Notes under the pieces: model-generated
The model's input: only the letters and a program-made list of their open reading frames with translations
Databases searched by the model: none
Told to the model about the DNA's origin: nothing
Program-made: the position numbers and the translations under genes
Assembly (NCBI GenBank): GCA_003342815.1
Contig: PTEX01000012.1
Coordinates: 1,583,961-1,647,960 of the forward strand
DNA from: Eudromia elegans
Lineage: Eukaryota > Chordata > Aves > Tinamiformes > Tinamidae
Reading direction: 5' to 3'
Length of the DNA stretch: 64,000 nucleotides
Shown: one piece after another, positions 39,516 through 52,200 of the stretch
Numbering within the stretch: position 1 is the first letter of the stretch
Layout of the letters: the number at the start of each line of letters is the position of its first letter

Positions 39516-40796
39516 AGCGAGCTCCTGGTCCTTGGACGAGGGCCTAGCACAGGCGACGGGCTCACGCGGGGGCTCGGTGCCCTCAGGAAGGAGGACATGG
39601 GTTGGTATGAGCTTGGCGGTGCCTCAGCAGGAAACCCCTCCAGGCTGTGGGCACATTGGAGCCCAGCAACCTGCTGCCTTCTGTGGTTCCTGTGCTTCTC
39701 TCCTCACAGGGTCCACAAGGGCTTTCAGCTAAACAAGGTCTCCAGGTGTGGGTGTTGTAACCCCCTAGGACCTTTTCCCACAGAGAGTTTGCCATGCTGA
39801 CATCAAGCTCTAGCTCTTTGCATGGGCAAAGGGGGTCAAAACTCAACCTATTCAGTGAGATATTAGGCCTCTCCCCGCTCCTTAAACAGGACAGTCTGTT
39901 TTCTGTATCTTGAACCTGCTTCCAAACTTCAGTGTTCACTCTTTCTGGCTAGGGAAGTCGGCAAACACACCTGGAGATGAACCTGGCCCCTCTCCACTAT
40001 AGGTGACGACAACAACACCTGAAAGCAACATGACCACAGCGAGCCTAACTCAGCAGGACAGATGCCCTGAGGATGCTCCCAGTTTCCACAACCTGGCCAT
40101 GTCCAAACCACTGCTGATCAACCCAGGAATATCCCTCTGACCTCTTTTTACTTCCCACATTGGGGAGGGACCTCTGGCCAGGACACAGCTGGACCTTGCA
40201 CCCACCTTCATGTGTTGTGGCCACACACCCTGCAGAGAGATTGAGCCATCACCTAAAGCACTTACCTGTGCTCTGCTTCAGAGCCAGGACAGCAGCTTGG
40301 GCCAGGCTGCCAACTAGTATCTTCCCACACTCCTCTTCTGGGCCCTGGTGGACCCGTAGCTGACGGGCCATGTCCGGTGAGAGGATGAACATCTACCTCC
40401 AAAGCCATGATGTGTGGAACAGAGCAGCCCACCTTCCCCCAGGTGCCAGGATACACAGCCATGCCCATGGCCTTCCTCCATCATCTCTTCTCAGCCCCTT
40501 TGGTACAGTTCGGACAGGTCAGGTCTCATACACCAAGATTGAAATTCCCGTTCTGTTTTTTACCTCACATCTTCCTGTAGCATGGCTGGCATCTCATGCA
40601 TTTGTAGGACAGTGCCTGACTCTCCTTTCCAGCCCTGGTCCAAAACCTCACACATCACTATCCCATCCCCCCTGCCATTCACCTGAATTCACCAGGTCGC
40701 TGAACCAGGTGCACAGGGTCCCCAAGCTGGAAAGAAGCTGTAGGACTTGGAAAGCAGACGTTTTTGTGCCTCTGAAGACACCCCAGCCCAGCAGGG
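39516..40796. other. Intergenic, no gene recognised
   Basis: Lies between the minisatellite and a CpG-dense block. Frames of 118 (minus, 39583-39939) and 151 codons (plus, 40370-40825) have no recognisable domain. Confidence 0.5.
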
Positions 40797-41103
40797 TGCG
40801 TAGAGCCGGCTGCCGCGTGCCCTGACGCGGCCTTGTGCCTGTATTAGCAAGGAGGGCGCCCGGGCGGTCTGTCACCATCAATACATCACCAGCCGGCAGC
40901 GACTCGGCCTCTGCGGTGGGTGCCTCCCTCCAGGAGCCGGAGCCCGGCCCGGCAGCGCGGTTCCCCATCCGCTAAAGGGCCCCCTGGGAGCGCAGATTTG
41001 CAGTCGCTTGACCTGGATTCCAACCGGCAGCTGCACTCGGAGCGCTCCGTGCATTTCCCTTGGTGAAAGGACGCTGGCTCCGCTTTGCAAGACGGCTCGC
41101 GCA
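40797..41103. promoter_or_regulatory. Orphan CpG-island-like block
   Basis: Roughly 30 CpG were counted by eye in ~307 bp, including CCGGAGCCCGGCCCGGCAGC near 40938. It is followed immediately by an AT-rich tract containing TTAATTAACT-like sequence from about 41170. No gene start is recognised. Confidence 0.5.
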
Positions 41104-44100
41104 ATACCCTACCTGCCCCTTCTAATTAAGAGGCAATTTCAAGAGGAGATAGATAGAACAAATCAGAACAGTAATTAACTGAGAAAAAAAAAAGTTTTTC
41201 TCTTAATTCCCCATGCTGCAGTTGTAGTCTGGCTTCCTGTAAAATTATATATACTACATCAAAAATAAATGTCATCTAATATTCTAATTGTGTTTTTAGA
41301 TAAACATCAGAGCTGTAAATCATTTTAATGAATATATAAAAAAGCAGCAAATGCCACATTAACTTTTCATTACCTTTTTAACATCCCTCATGGATAACGC
41401 TGTTCGTTTATGGGTTTAACAGCCCCCTTTACAATATATAGTAGGCACCTAAAGGACTGAAGTACTGTAGCTCAGAGGATCGTTAGGGTTGTTTAGAATA
41501 AGAAATGACTATGCCTTGTCGATCCACTGCTTGTAAAAATAAAGGTTATGTATTGTAACCAAGACACCTAGGAAAGAAACATGGATAATTTGATCCATTA
41601 ATCAAAAAGAAGAGGCATTTTTAAGTGCTATTCCCATACATAAAATCCTAATCAAAGGAAAAGCGAACAGTAGAAAACTCTGAGGGTAGTAAACTTTCCT
41701 TGACCAGTTGTTGGTCTAAATACTCTCCTGTTGCAGTCATATAATCAGATACGTCTAAAACTTCATAGCAAAAGACAAGCTAAGCACCCCAGTGGGTGGC
41801 CGCCAATAACTCAGTTGCTTTCAGAAGTTTAGCCATACTTTAACAGATACCACAGAAGAACTTAGGAGCAAAAACTGAGCAGAATTCCAACACCGGCTTT
41901 CAACATAGTCCAGATTTGTGTGGCATTTCCAACCCTTTCTTTTAGGGAAAAATGCCTCTTCAGAATATTTGCTTACTAATAATAATCCAACTACAAAATG
42001 TTGGTGATGGAAAGGTGCTGTGAGCGAAACTTCAGGATGAAACCTCCACGTCTTTAAAGTGATTGAATTAAATACCCCATGGAGCCTTCCTACAATGGTA
42101 CACTTATTATTTCTGCTTTTACATTGTTTCTTTGCATCTTTCTCTAAGATTTATGTTGTAATGTTTGTACAGGCAATCAATTTTTACCCACAGCTGAATC
42201 AAGTAACAGAAATGGTGAAAAACCTTTTCACTGTGTCCTAATTTACTACACTTGACTGAAACGAGCCATCTTTGAGCCATGCAACCAGTAATCCTCTGCT
42301 TCGCAGACAAGACATATTTTCCTAGACATAAACTAAATTATTTATATAATGCATAGAGCATACGAACCATCCATTACCCAATACCTCTAAAACAATAGGA
42401 TGGAAGGCAGCCAGCATTAATTGATCATCTAACTGTCCAGTTACTTGATGTGGGCAATTTATGTCAGATGTTACACAATTGCACTTTGAAGCATTTTCCA
42501 GAAATAAATTCTGCATATGGTGGGAGGCAGTTGTCTTTGGGAAAAAAATGTGCATGTGCAGTGATTTTCCAGCTGCAGCACTTGGGGAGGACACGAGCCA
42601 AGCACTCTTCACCACCAAACAGTGGGGTTTAAACTCACATACAAGCACACCTGACAGGGGAGGTGAGTTAACAGGCATTGTGCAATTCTTCTAAGAGAGG
42701 TTTCCAGCAAGGCCACGGTCTATGGGAGGCATCAGAGGAGGTTTGGTCTGGCTCAGGAGGATTACTAGTTAAAATCAGAGCTAGCTTCCCAAGCAGTGGT
42801 TGCACTGAAGCCCCTGGCTTAGCAGGGCTCAGCACATCTTTGCTGCCTGCTCCCATCCCTGCATCTGATCACTGCCACCCGAGCACCAGCAGATTCAGGC
42901 TGGTATGGACAGATTAACCAACCGCCCTGGTGGCTCTGCAAGCAGAGGAGCAAGCCCTGCTCCACAGCAGCATTAGTCCCCATTCATTTCCTTTCTAGGG
43001 GCCCTGCTGCACCCAGCAATGCACCCACCGCCCACACAACCACCCCTGCTCAACTCGGCACAGAGCCTGGGTCAAGCAAGATGCCAAGGGCAGTGCCCAA
43101 GGTCAGCTCCCGTCCTCCGCGCTGCAGCCGCGGAGCCGGGGCGCACGAGAGCACTTCACCCATGAAAGTCACCCGGCGCCCCTGGGCACAGTGAGCCCGA
43201 ACAGCATCACAGCTTAATCGGTGTTAGTACAGGCTACTACGTGTCATGCAAACATGGTGATGAATCAATTAATCAAGAAAAAAAAATATATTTCAGCCAA
43301 TTAAAAAGTTAGGACATATTTTGGGAGTCCCCCATTTCCCCAGTTAAGTCCCCAGTTCTGAGAAACTTCCTGCTACAACTTTTCTGGTTTCTTTGTAAGT
43401 GCCTGTCCCACACCAAGGTTTGGAAAAGCTTCCTTTCCTATGTCTCAACCTGCTCCCTCACCAAAGGAAATATATTAACATCAAAGACAAGACAAAACTT
43501 CAGTTTGCAGCCTTCCTTTCAATTTTATTCTGTCTCACTAGAGTTCTCCCTCTTGAAAGTCAGTCTAGGAGCATTCGTCAAGCTACAAGGTGTGGAAATA
43601 CTTGGTACACTCTATTTGATGCCTTTGCATGTCTCCAGACTCTGGTAAGCTCTTTGCACTCAGCAAGTGCTCAGAGGATTCAGCTGAAAGCGAGGTCCCC
43701 TCACCACTAACAACCAGCTTCTGTGCTGGAATTACCCTGCAGATGTGAGAAGACGTTCCTCTCTGCCTGAGACTGCAGGGCCCCCCTAGCACCCATGGAA
43801 AGGCAGAGGAAGGAGTCTTCATCCCTTCTCTTAGGCCTGCCTTCTGTTGCCTTCCTAGGGGCTCCAGAAGTCAAAGGAAACGCAGGCCAAACTAAGCTTG
43901 ATCCAAGATTATTTCTCAACTTAATTTTCATCATACTCCTCCTCAAGTAAAAGACGTTTTATGCTTTAACGGGGCCTCCTTATCTTTTCAGGAAAGCACT
44001 GCCTCAATAACCAGCAGAATTTAGAGCCATTAAAAACAAGAGACTAGCTGCTTGCCTGCTTATCTCAATGATAATTTACTCTCTAACTGAAGAGGCATAG

Positions 44101-45512
44101 AGCCGCAAAATGGGAATTTATTTACAGTTCATGCCTGACTTTTTTAATGTCTGGTAAAAACACGTTATGGAACAACTTGAAAATTCATTGCCCCCCTTCA
44201 GCAATGCTGACATTTTGTGATTATTGGTGCTGGAAGATCTACTGGCACTACGAGGCAGAGAAAGTTTGGAAATTGCTTCCAGGGAACAACAAAGCCCTGA
44301 TTTTCAGAGTGCTGAAGACTGACAGATCCCTTTTATGGTGTATTTTTAATATCCACAGGAAAAAGGAAAAAAAAAAAAAAAAAAAGAAACATACACAATC
44401 TGCAAAGCTGAAGAAGGAAAGGAGAAAAATACGCTTGATTAAATGCAAATCAGAACAGGGCTTCACTCCCAGCTGGTTGAAGTCAGTGGCAAAAAGAGTC
44501 ATTGCTTCAGTGCAAGGACGATCAAGTGCAAGAACGTTCTGAGACCAGTTTTGGACCTATCTCCAGGGGGGAAAATTCGAGTGTGGCAGCGGACAAGCCA
44601 GCTCCTTCCCTGGCACAGGGGTCTCACTCGGGGGCTGCCCTTGAGAGGCTGCAGCCCTTAGCCCTTGTGAAAGCTCCCAAGCCCTCGTGTCCTGCAAGCA
44701 GCCCTCACACACGTGCCTAAAGGTCTGGGGACATCCCCACTGGTCTCTGCAAATTGCCAGTGGCAAATGAAGCTTTTTGTGCAGGAGCTAAGGATGCTGC
44801 TCCTCAGTACATGGCTAGCAGAAAGCATTGATAGGGTGGGGCCACAGCACGAGTGAAATTGTCCATAGGTAGCAGTTTTTGCATGGCATGTCATATAAGG
44901 AGAAAGCCTTGGCCAAGACACCTGAGCAGCGCCCACGCGCTGCAGCTGTGTGAGTAGAATCATTCAAATGCTGCTTTTGTCTATTGATCAGCAGCAAAAC
45001 GTTACTGCACACCAAATCACTCCCAATCTTTGTAAAAAGACGTTACTTTTCTCTACTCTTACTTCTCAGTTTCTTGCTTCCCTTTTTCTCCAGGTGTTAC
45101 CTGGAGAACCGTCACACTTCGCAAAATTCACTCTTTCTAGCTAAATTTTACCCTAATTTTTACTCATTTTTTCTACCTAAAACCCACTTAGTTTGTTTAG
45201 ACCCGTAAGTTTTTGTACAACCACGACAATCCAGCTGCTCTGCCCAAGGGCTCTTCAAGTTCCAACTGATACTTATTCATAAACCCCCCTCCACTGAAGA
45301 GATGGGGCACCAGCCCTCAGCAGCTCTCGGAAGAGGCACGTTCACGATGCATCAGCGTTTCTGCAGGGACGAGCTACGCACGCCTGCAGCTGCAAGGGGG
45401 GCTTTGCTAACCACTTTACTGCTGGAGGACGCGGATTTTGCACTACACTGATCTTGCTAAATAACTTGTGGCGAAACTAGAGAAAATTGCTTTCAAAATT
45501 GCAGCTACAAAT
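41104..45512. other. Intergenic, AT-rich at left, no gene recognised
   Basis: 41110-42350 is AT-rich with homeodomain-type TAATTA words and could contain conserved non-coding sequence. The rest is mixed, with frames at most 131 codons, one of which (44147-44542) runs through the A19 tract. Confidence 0.5.
44367..44385. repeat. Poly(A) tract, 19 A
   Basis: An adenine run following AAAAAGG in a purine-rich stretch. Confidence 0.9.
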
Positions 45513-45671
45513 AGGAAGGAAGGAAGGAAGGAAGGAAGGAAGGAAGGAAGGAAGGAAGGAAGGAAGGAAGGAAGGAAGGAAGGAAGGAAGGAAGGAAGGA
45601 AGGNGGAAGGAAGGAAGGAAGGAAGGAAGGAAGGAAGGAAGGAAGGAAGGAAGGAAGGAAGGAAGGAAGGA
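45513..45671. repeat. (GGAA)n tetranucleotide array with one undetermined base
   Basis: This array has about 39 units of AGGA/GGAA. An N at 45604 sits where the phase of the repeat slips, so the N probably marks an assembly ambiguity and the true length is uncertain. It is a polypurine tract on the plus strand. The KEGR/LPSF open frames through it are repeat artefacts. Confidence 0.97.
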
Positions 45672-47278
45672 CAAGAAAGAAAAGCAGTAGCCTTTCAAAG
45701 ATCTCACTTTCAGAGCCAGAAGGCTGTCATAGTTGCAAGCAAAGCCACAGGGTACTGCGGAGATCATGGCAATTTGCAACAGGAAATATGTAAAATTCTG
45801 CAAGTAGTAATGCTGAAAATTGTGTTTACGCTGTATGACATTTCTTAGATACTGTTATTTAGAGGTAACCAAGCAGTGCAGTGTTTTCAGAGAAGTACGA
45901 TGGTCTTTGCAACTGTTCTTTTAAATGCAATGACTGATATAGGAGAATGATCCTATAAAGCAGATCGAGCCATTTGAGGTCCAATGAGCCGGACTCAGCC
46001 ATACATGCAGTCCGTTTACAAGCTGTGGTGCTCTAACTCAGGCACTTTGTACATAAACTTTCTTCAGGTTTTCAGGAACTCTGAAATATTCTGTGTTTAC
46101 TTCTAATTTTCTCTCGTTACTTGGGATAAGACACTATAAGAAGCCTTTCTTCTGCAGAGAAGACCTCATTTTACTCCTATGATTTTGCCTGTTTTAACAG
46201 ATCCCCACCTGTGAGGCACGGAGGTGCCAGATCTTCCAGGGTGGTTTCGCTCTCCCTGGCTAGGGCAGCTGGCAGGTTGCCCTGGCTCTGCTGGGGGGCG
46301 TTGTGACTCTCCAGTGAGTGACCACAAGGTGCCAAAAACAACTTCGTAGGTTACGTCTGTATCTACCAAATAGCCCAATGCCATCTTTGCTGAAGAGGGC
46401 TCAAAGCAATAGTCCATGTCCATGTATGATGAGCAGGAAGTGTGAAGTGACTCTGTGCGGGCACCTAAACCTTAACCCACACTGTCACGGGGCCTCAAGG
46501 GAGGTTCAGTCAAGTCAACATCACTCTTGAGCTGCTTCTCCCTTCCGTCCAAGCTTCATGGCTGCCCATGGCTTGCTTTCCTCCCTGCTCCCACCAGCAT
46601 CACCACAGCAGCTCATTTCCAAGCCCTCTTTCATGCCAGTGGAGCCTCTTTAAGCCCCATGGGAAATAGCAAGCCAAAGGCAGCACTGTGCTGTAACAGC
46701 CACAGTGTGATTGAATTAAAACGCAACAGCAGCTAAATAATTATCACTTTACTCCATTAGGCCGCATTCAAAAAGCAGAGTTATCAGCACTCAGTGACTT
46801 TCAACAATTATTTTAAATGTTTTTTAAATGTGCTAATGGGGAAAATCTATGGAGTGACTCTAAAGCAGCCTGCTTCTGAAGGACTTATTCATCAACCGTT
46901 CATTTCTTCCTGCATTAACATTTGCAAGTCAGCTTTTAAGGAAATTTTGTATATTTCCACTCATAATAATTAGGCAGTAGTTTAAAGTATAAATCTCTAA
47001 CGAATAAATGTTGCATACAGCGAGAAACATTTTTGGTCATCACTCAGGAAAAATACCTGGCTCTAAAGGGAGAGCAAGGATTCAACTTCTTAGCACTGCG
47101 GGCAGATTCATATGCAACAGGCCCACTGCATCCTGATTTTGTCAACCCATTTAGTCATTCTCAGCATGCCAGACCATCAGAGATGCAAGGGTCAACACGA
47201 GAGTGAAGCCTGAGGTTACTTGCAAAGAATTGTTTGCTCAGAATCAGTGCTCCTGGGCCAAGAAAAGTCAATGATGAA
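45672..47278. other. Intergenic, no gene recognised
   Basis: The continuation of the repeat-derived frame ends at 45848. The AT-rich stretch 46735-47035 has the look of a conserved non-coding element, with no open frame across it. Confidence 0.5.
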
Positions 47279-47302
47279 GATGATGATGATGATGATGATG
47301 AT
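47279..47302. repeat. (GAT)8 microsatellite
   Basis: Eight uninterrupted GAT units, preceded by an imperfect ATGATGAA. Confidence 0.95.
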
Positions 47303-49544
47303 GACTGTCACATTAGAGGAAGGAGCCAGCTGTTCAGGAAGCACTTTCAAGTACACTCAATGACCAAGTACCTGAAAGCAAGGCTGCAATATTATTCTCT
47401 GCGGTGAATATCCCTAATGAACCAGCAAGCTGTTAGAAATGCCCATAGATGAGAATGCATTAAAACTACAACCATAGCACAGCTGTGTAGGGAATTCATT
47501 CAAAGCCACTTGGTAAGGACCAAAGGGCAAACACTGTAGTGAAATTTTATGTTGATTCAAAGAGTTCTTCACCTTCACGTCTTCAAAGTTAATGGAGGAT
47601 GAAGGAAGGCAACAACCAGCCGCTCTCCATTGTCAAAATGTTCTCTGAGCAACTCATTAGAGAGAAACTTTCACAGTGTTTAATCCATGTTGGTAAGCCC
47701 TTATGCTTTATCGTATTCATAACAGTCATTTGTGATCTAAACAATACAAAAGACCTTCTGAGAGACAAAAACTATTTATTTAGCTTGAGACACATCATAT
47801 ATCAGATCCACGATGTTCCAGGAATATTTCATTTCATAGGTAAAACAATGTATTTAACTTGAACTCCAGAATCAGAAAGCTGTCTCATTTCCGAAGCTAG
47901 AAGTTGCAGTTCCTGCTGCAGTTTTAGCGGAAGCAAGGAAAACCCCGTGGCACAGAACTGAAGGATATTTGCACTGAAAAAGCACTTTCTTAGCCATGTT
48001 GGGCACTCAAGATCTCTAAAACCTGGAGGAGCTGGAAGAGCTTTGATAGCTTTAAGGCACCCAAAACCTACACTTGACGTTACCCAACAGCTGCTGACTC
48101 AATGCAGCAACTCAAAGAGCTGTTAGTTGTTGGCTCTCTTTGGCATCTCTACAGAAGCCGTGATTTGGTTCTGGTCACCCTGAAAGCACGTTTGTCACCA
48201 CTCTTCAGCAAAGATAAAAGCCATGTTCTTTAGTGCATTTTTATGTTATCACTGCTTCATTCTTTCTGCAAAATGCATACCTAAAAACTGTGTTCCATTA
48301 TAAAGGATTAGAGGAGTAATGTACAGTAATAAATCATTTTCATAATTCCCATTACAGATAGGAATTGTAATGAGCTTAAATTCAGCTAGAGTAATGTGGC
48401 TAACCTCTGTATATCTGCAAATTTAGAGGCAAGGTGTTTATGTGGATTTAGAAAAGTGCCTTTGTAAAAAAATCTCTTAATCTATGGTTAAAAACTGCAA
48501 GGCATGAAGTCATTACAAAGAAAACACTTTGGTCAGTCTAAAAAGGAGCTGTGTGTTAGGGATTTGAATCAGACTCTGCTTTTCTTTAGTGGACAGCACC
48601 AGGTACAAGCAGCACCGTGTGATGCCCATGTCGTGTCTGTGACTGGCTGGCAAAATGCAAATACTCACGTGCCTTTTGCACCCTGCCTTTTTGGTGACAC
48701 TTGGTTTTGAGCAAGGTGGGTGATCACAGTGCTGGCCACAGTTCCTCATGGGAAAGCCAATTGATAGAGTCATCCAATGGGGGAGTGTCTAACCCAGCTC
48801 CTGCCTCTGTTTTGTCTGCTTTGTTGTGCAATAAAATGCAGGCTATATTTTCATTTATTTTTACACCATTTGATCATTTGCCATGTGAGAGGAGATAGAA
48901 AATATGCCACAATTTGGAAAAACAAAATCATGTAATTAAATGTGATAGAAGACTCCATGACAGTGGTGTCTCAACCACCAGCAGTGTTGTGAAATAGCTG
49001 CCCTTTCCTTCACTAGCACCTACACACAACCAATAGCCATTCCCCTTCTTCAGTTGCCTATGGACAGGGAAGGGCTACATTTCATTTCCAAGTTTTCCCC
49101 TGTGGCCTTCGGTATTTTAGTGAAACACTTAAATAATATTTTAACTTCCAAAGTTTTTTTCCCCCATAGATCACTAAAAAACCGCACTTTTTTTTTAGGA
49201 TTGACATTAAATCAGCAGTGGGATCAGCAGATGCCACAATATCTCTTATGGTGACATGTGAGTGAAAGGCTGGGGCCAGCATTCGTGGTTCTCTTTAAAA
49301 GTGCTATTTGATAACGTCCCATCCATCAGCTCTCTGGAGTTTAAAGCAATAGCACTCTGAAGTGATTTTGCAGTATCACAGGGAGAAACAGAGCAAGGAA
49401 ATTGCAGTGGTAGCTCTACTGATCGATACTTTCATTACACTGAGGAAAAAATTACCTTGTTTGGTTTTTCTGTGGAAAGGGGTTCTTTAGTATTGCCAAT
49501 GCCATTATCTGCAGGAGAATGTAGTTCTGGATGGGGCAGTCAAT
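47303..49544. other. Intergenic, no gene recognised
   Basis: AT-rich, with frames at most 87 codons. The section 48220-48440 is low in CpG and rich in TAAT and ATTA words and is a second candidate conserved non-coding tract. Confidence 0.5.
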
Positions 49545-50163
49545 TTCCCCTTACACACACACAAAGGGAGAGCTGGGCAGAGAAGGACCTGCGGGTCCTG
49601 GTAGACAAGAAGTTCAACGTGAGCCAGCCACATGTCCCGAGGCAATGGGGGGCTGCGGCCCTCCAGGCCACATGGAGACAAGGCTGCTCGGCAGCAGGCC
49701 AAGGGAGGGGATCCTTCCCCTCTGCTCACCTGGGTGACACACACCGAGAGCCCTGGGTCCAGTGTGGCCACCAGTGTGAGAGAGACGTGGACTTACCAGA
49801 GCGGGTCCGGGGAAGGGCCGTGATGAAGGTGTCTAAGGGCTTGGAGCATCTGGCGTGTGAGGAGGGGCTGAGAGAGGTGACTTGTTCAGACTAGAGAAGA
49901 GAAAGCTCAGGGGGTATCTCAGCAATGTGCACAAGTACTTGCTGTAAAAAAAACAAGAGTCAAGAGTTGTGTTTCGGTTGTTTATCACTGGAAGGGTGAA
50001 CAGTTGCCCAGAAAGGTTGTGGAGTCTCCACTTTGGAGATACTCAAAACCTGCCTGGACACAGGTCTGAACAACCTGCTGCAGCTGACTCTGCTTAAGCA
50101 GCAGGATTGGGCTAGATGGTCTCCAGAGCTCCCTCCCAACCTCGACCATTTGGTGATTCTGTG
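49545..50163 (+). mobile_element. CR1 LINE fragment, degraded, plus orientation
   Basis: This is the second CR1 copy, on the plus strand. It begins near 49545-49560 beside a short CA tract. It carries an RT-terminal segment (GELGREGPAGPGRQEV, the counterpart of the AERDLGVLVDNK region, in a broken frame) and a GLEHLACEEGL segment near 49840-49870. It ends with CCCTCCCAACCTCGACCATT and ATTCTGTG at 50156-50163. Internal deletions and many substitutions make it older than the 26679-27385 copy. There is an 8-A interruption at about 49947. It is not coding. Confidence 0.9.
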
Positions 50164-52068
50164 GAAATGTGGCTATAAATCAGGGCCCAGCACCCACTCT
50201 GTGGGGACGTACCTCCTGCAGACCTAAGCACACAAGGAGCTTTGTAGTCTGCATCTTTCGCCAAAAACTTCTAATTCCGTAACACAAAGTCTCATGAGCA
50301 GTGATGTCCCTGTGACCGGGTGTTTCTGCAGCCTTTGGAGATTTAGGACGTATCCCCTCTCAGTGGCTCCTGTGGGGTAGCCAAAACCACCAGCTCCATA
50401 GCCAGGGATCTCAGGGCACGTCTCAACCTCTCACAGCTGCAGGAACACTGTGGGTCTCCCTCTGTTCCTCACAGAGAGCTTTGACCTCTTCTTTTGCTCA
50501 TCCCCTACCCTGCCCTACAGGTACAAATAGCATTTTTGTCTCAGTTTATGCGCCCAACCGGTGTAATGGCACTCAGAGTAACTCCCCTCAACTGCTGCTT
50601 GGCTTTATGGTCGCCTCGTCAAAAAGGAGGGTCTGTGCACTCAAAAACTTATCTTTGTTCCATGTTGTCTCGGTGGGTCTAACAAAGCACTGCTTCTTTC
50701 CACAGACCTGGCTTTGCATCAGCAAGCATCCCATTTCAGTTCATTCAACCTATGAATTTATTAAAGCCCCCAAACCAGTTTTCTGTGGCTCCATAGCAGC
50801 CCCATGCAGTTTCCTTGTCTGGTTGTCTACAGCTGCCTCCTCTCTGACAGTAACTTACTCCCTAACTCAGGACCAACTTCCTTCCCCTTGGAAGAGAGAT
50901 TTGGTGCCACGCAGCTGATGAAGCCGCTTGGATAACAGGAGTGGCACGTGAAAACCTCTGTGGGACACAAAAAGGGGACAATATTTTTGTTTCCAGCTTG
51001 CACAGTTCCTGTAACTGCTCTGTGGGCCAAGAAAACAACTCATTTATAAAGCGCAAGATAATGTGGAAAATTATACAGCTGAGAAATAACTGACTCCACA
51101 GCATTTCAGAAGGTGCTAAGCTCTTTTGTCGTCCATTAATACATATCTTGCATAATCCTCTGTGATTGCACTGAGGCACACTGTAGTAAAAGCAAAAATT
51201 GATAATACCTGTCATTGAAAAATGATTTTTTTTTAATTATTTACGGTTAGATTTTTTGCTGCCCGGAGAAAGGCACGGGACTATCCACGGGGTAAATGAA
51301 GGCAGGCTTTGGCCTTCCCTGAAGTGTGTGTCAGCAATGGAGAGCCCATGAGAGCACGAGCTCAGCAGGAAACCACAGGCCAGGCTGCAAAACGAGGCCC
51401 ATCTCGGCTGCCAGGATGCTGTGTAAGCTCCTGGCCACTATCACGGCCAAGTGTTTCTCTAGCACCTGTGATGCTGGTGCTGTTGGAGAGCATAACCATA
51501 AAATAGCCCTCTGGTTTGATCCATTACAGCAAGCTGGTGCTCCTGGATGGAAGGAGCAGGGCACCCATAAACATGCAGTCAAACCAGCCTTTATTTCTGT
51601 TCCCTTCTATTCTTGCAGAAGAACTACATTCAACTGTTGCCACAGGTTGTCAGCTCAAACATTTTCAAAATAGATTTTAGTTAATAGAAAAGAATAAAAA
51701 TTTCAAGTAGATTTTCTTCCCATTTACCTTTAGCAGCACGCAAACTTGGCAAGAGTTTTGGTTTGTTTTAGCATTGCCATTAGGCACATTTTTTAAAAAA
51801 AATAATGTATTATGCATGTTCTGCCTATGTTAGCCCTGCCATATTGGATGTAATGAAAGGATGCATTTGAAGCTCGAAAACGCTCTTTCAGTGCTCATTT
51901 GAAATGCTTGAAACAGCCTGCTCAGTCCTTGCTACGTGAGCGCACTCAAGCACAACCTTTTTATGGCATCCGTGTAGATTTATAAGCTTTGTTTATCATA
52001 GATGCATTACACATCTGCTAATAAATCACAACCTGGTCGACAATAAGTAGGGACCAGATAACTAATGA
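50164..52068. other. Intergenic between two CR1 fragments
   Basis: Frames reach 145 codons (plus, 50481-50918) without a motif. An AT-rich tract runs at 51640-52060. Confidence 0.5.
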
Positions 52069-52200
52069 ATATGGAGATGTTCAAAACCTGCCTGGATGTC
52101 ACCCTGTGCCACATGCTCTGGGTATCTCTGCTGGAGCAGCACATTGGATTACATGATCTCTAGAGGTCCCTTCCAACCTCAACCATTCTGGGATTCTGTG
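52069..52200 (+). mobile_element. CR1 LINE 3'-end fragment
   Basis: This is a ~132-bp plus-strand CR1 tail. It starts at GAGATGTTCAAAACCTGCCTGG, the segment that encodes the C-terminal FKTCLD-like residues, and passes through CTAGAGGTCCCTTCCAACCT. It terminates with ATTCTGTG at 52193-52200. It is heavily 5'-truncated, which is typical of CR1. Confidence 0.9.

Noticed and set aside
39053..39598. 181-codon minus-strand frame with a 14-residue periodic repeat, as a repeat protein
   Set aside because: The periodicity is produced by the 14-bp minisatellite, which is open in every frame. Flanks show no gene structure.
45468..45848. Lysine/glutamate/glycine/arginine repeat protein from the GGAA array
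   Set aside because: It is a direct translation of a tetranucleotide microsatellite and includes an undetermined base.
49457..49894. 145-codon plus-strand frame as a gene
   Set aside because: It is read through the degraded CR1 fragment starting near 49545.
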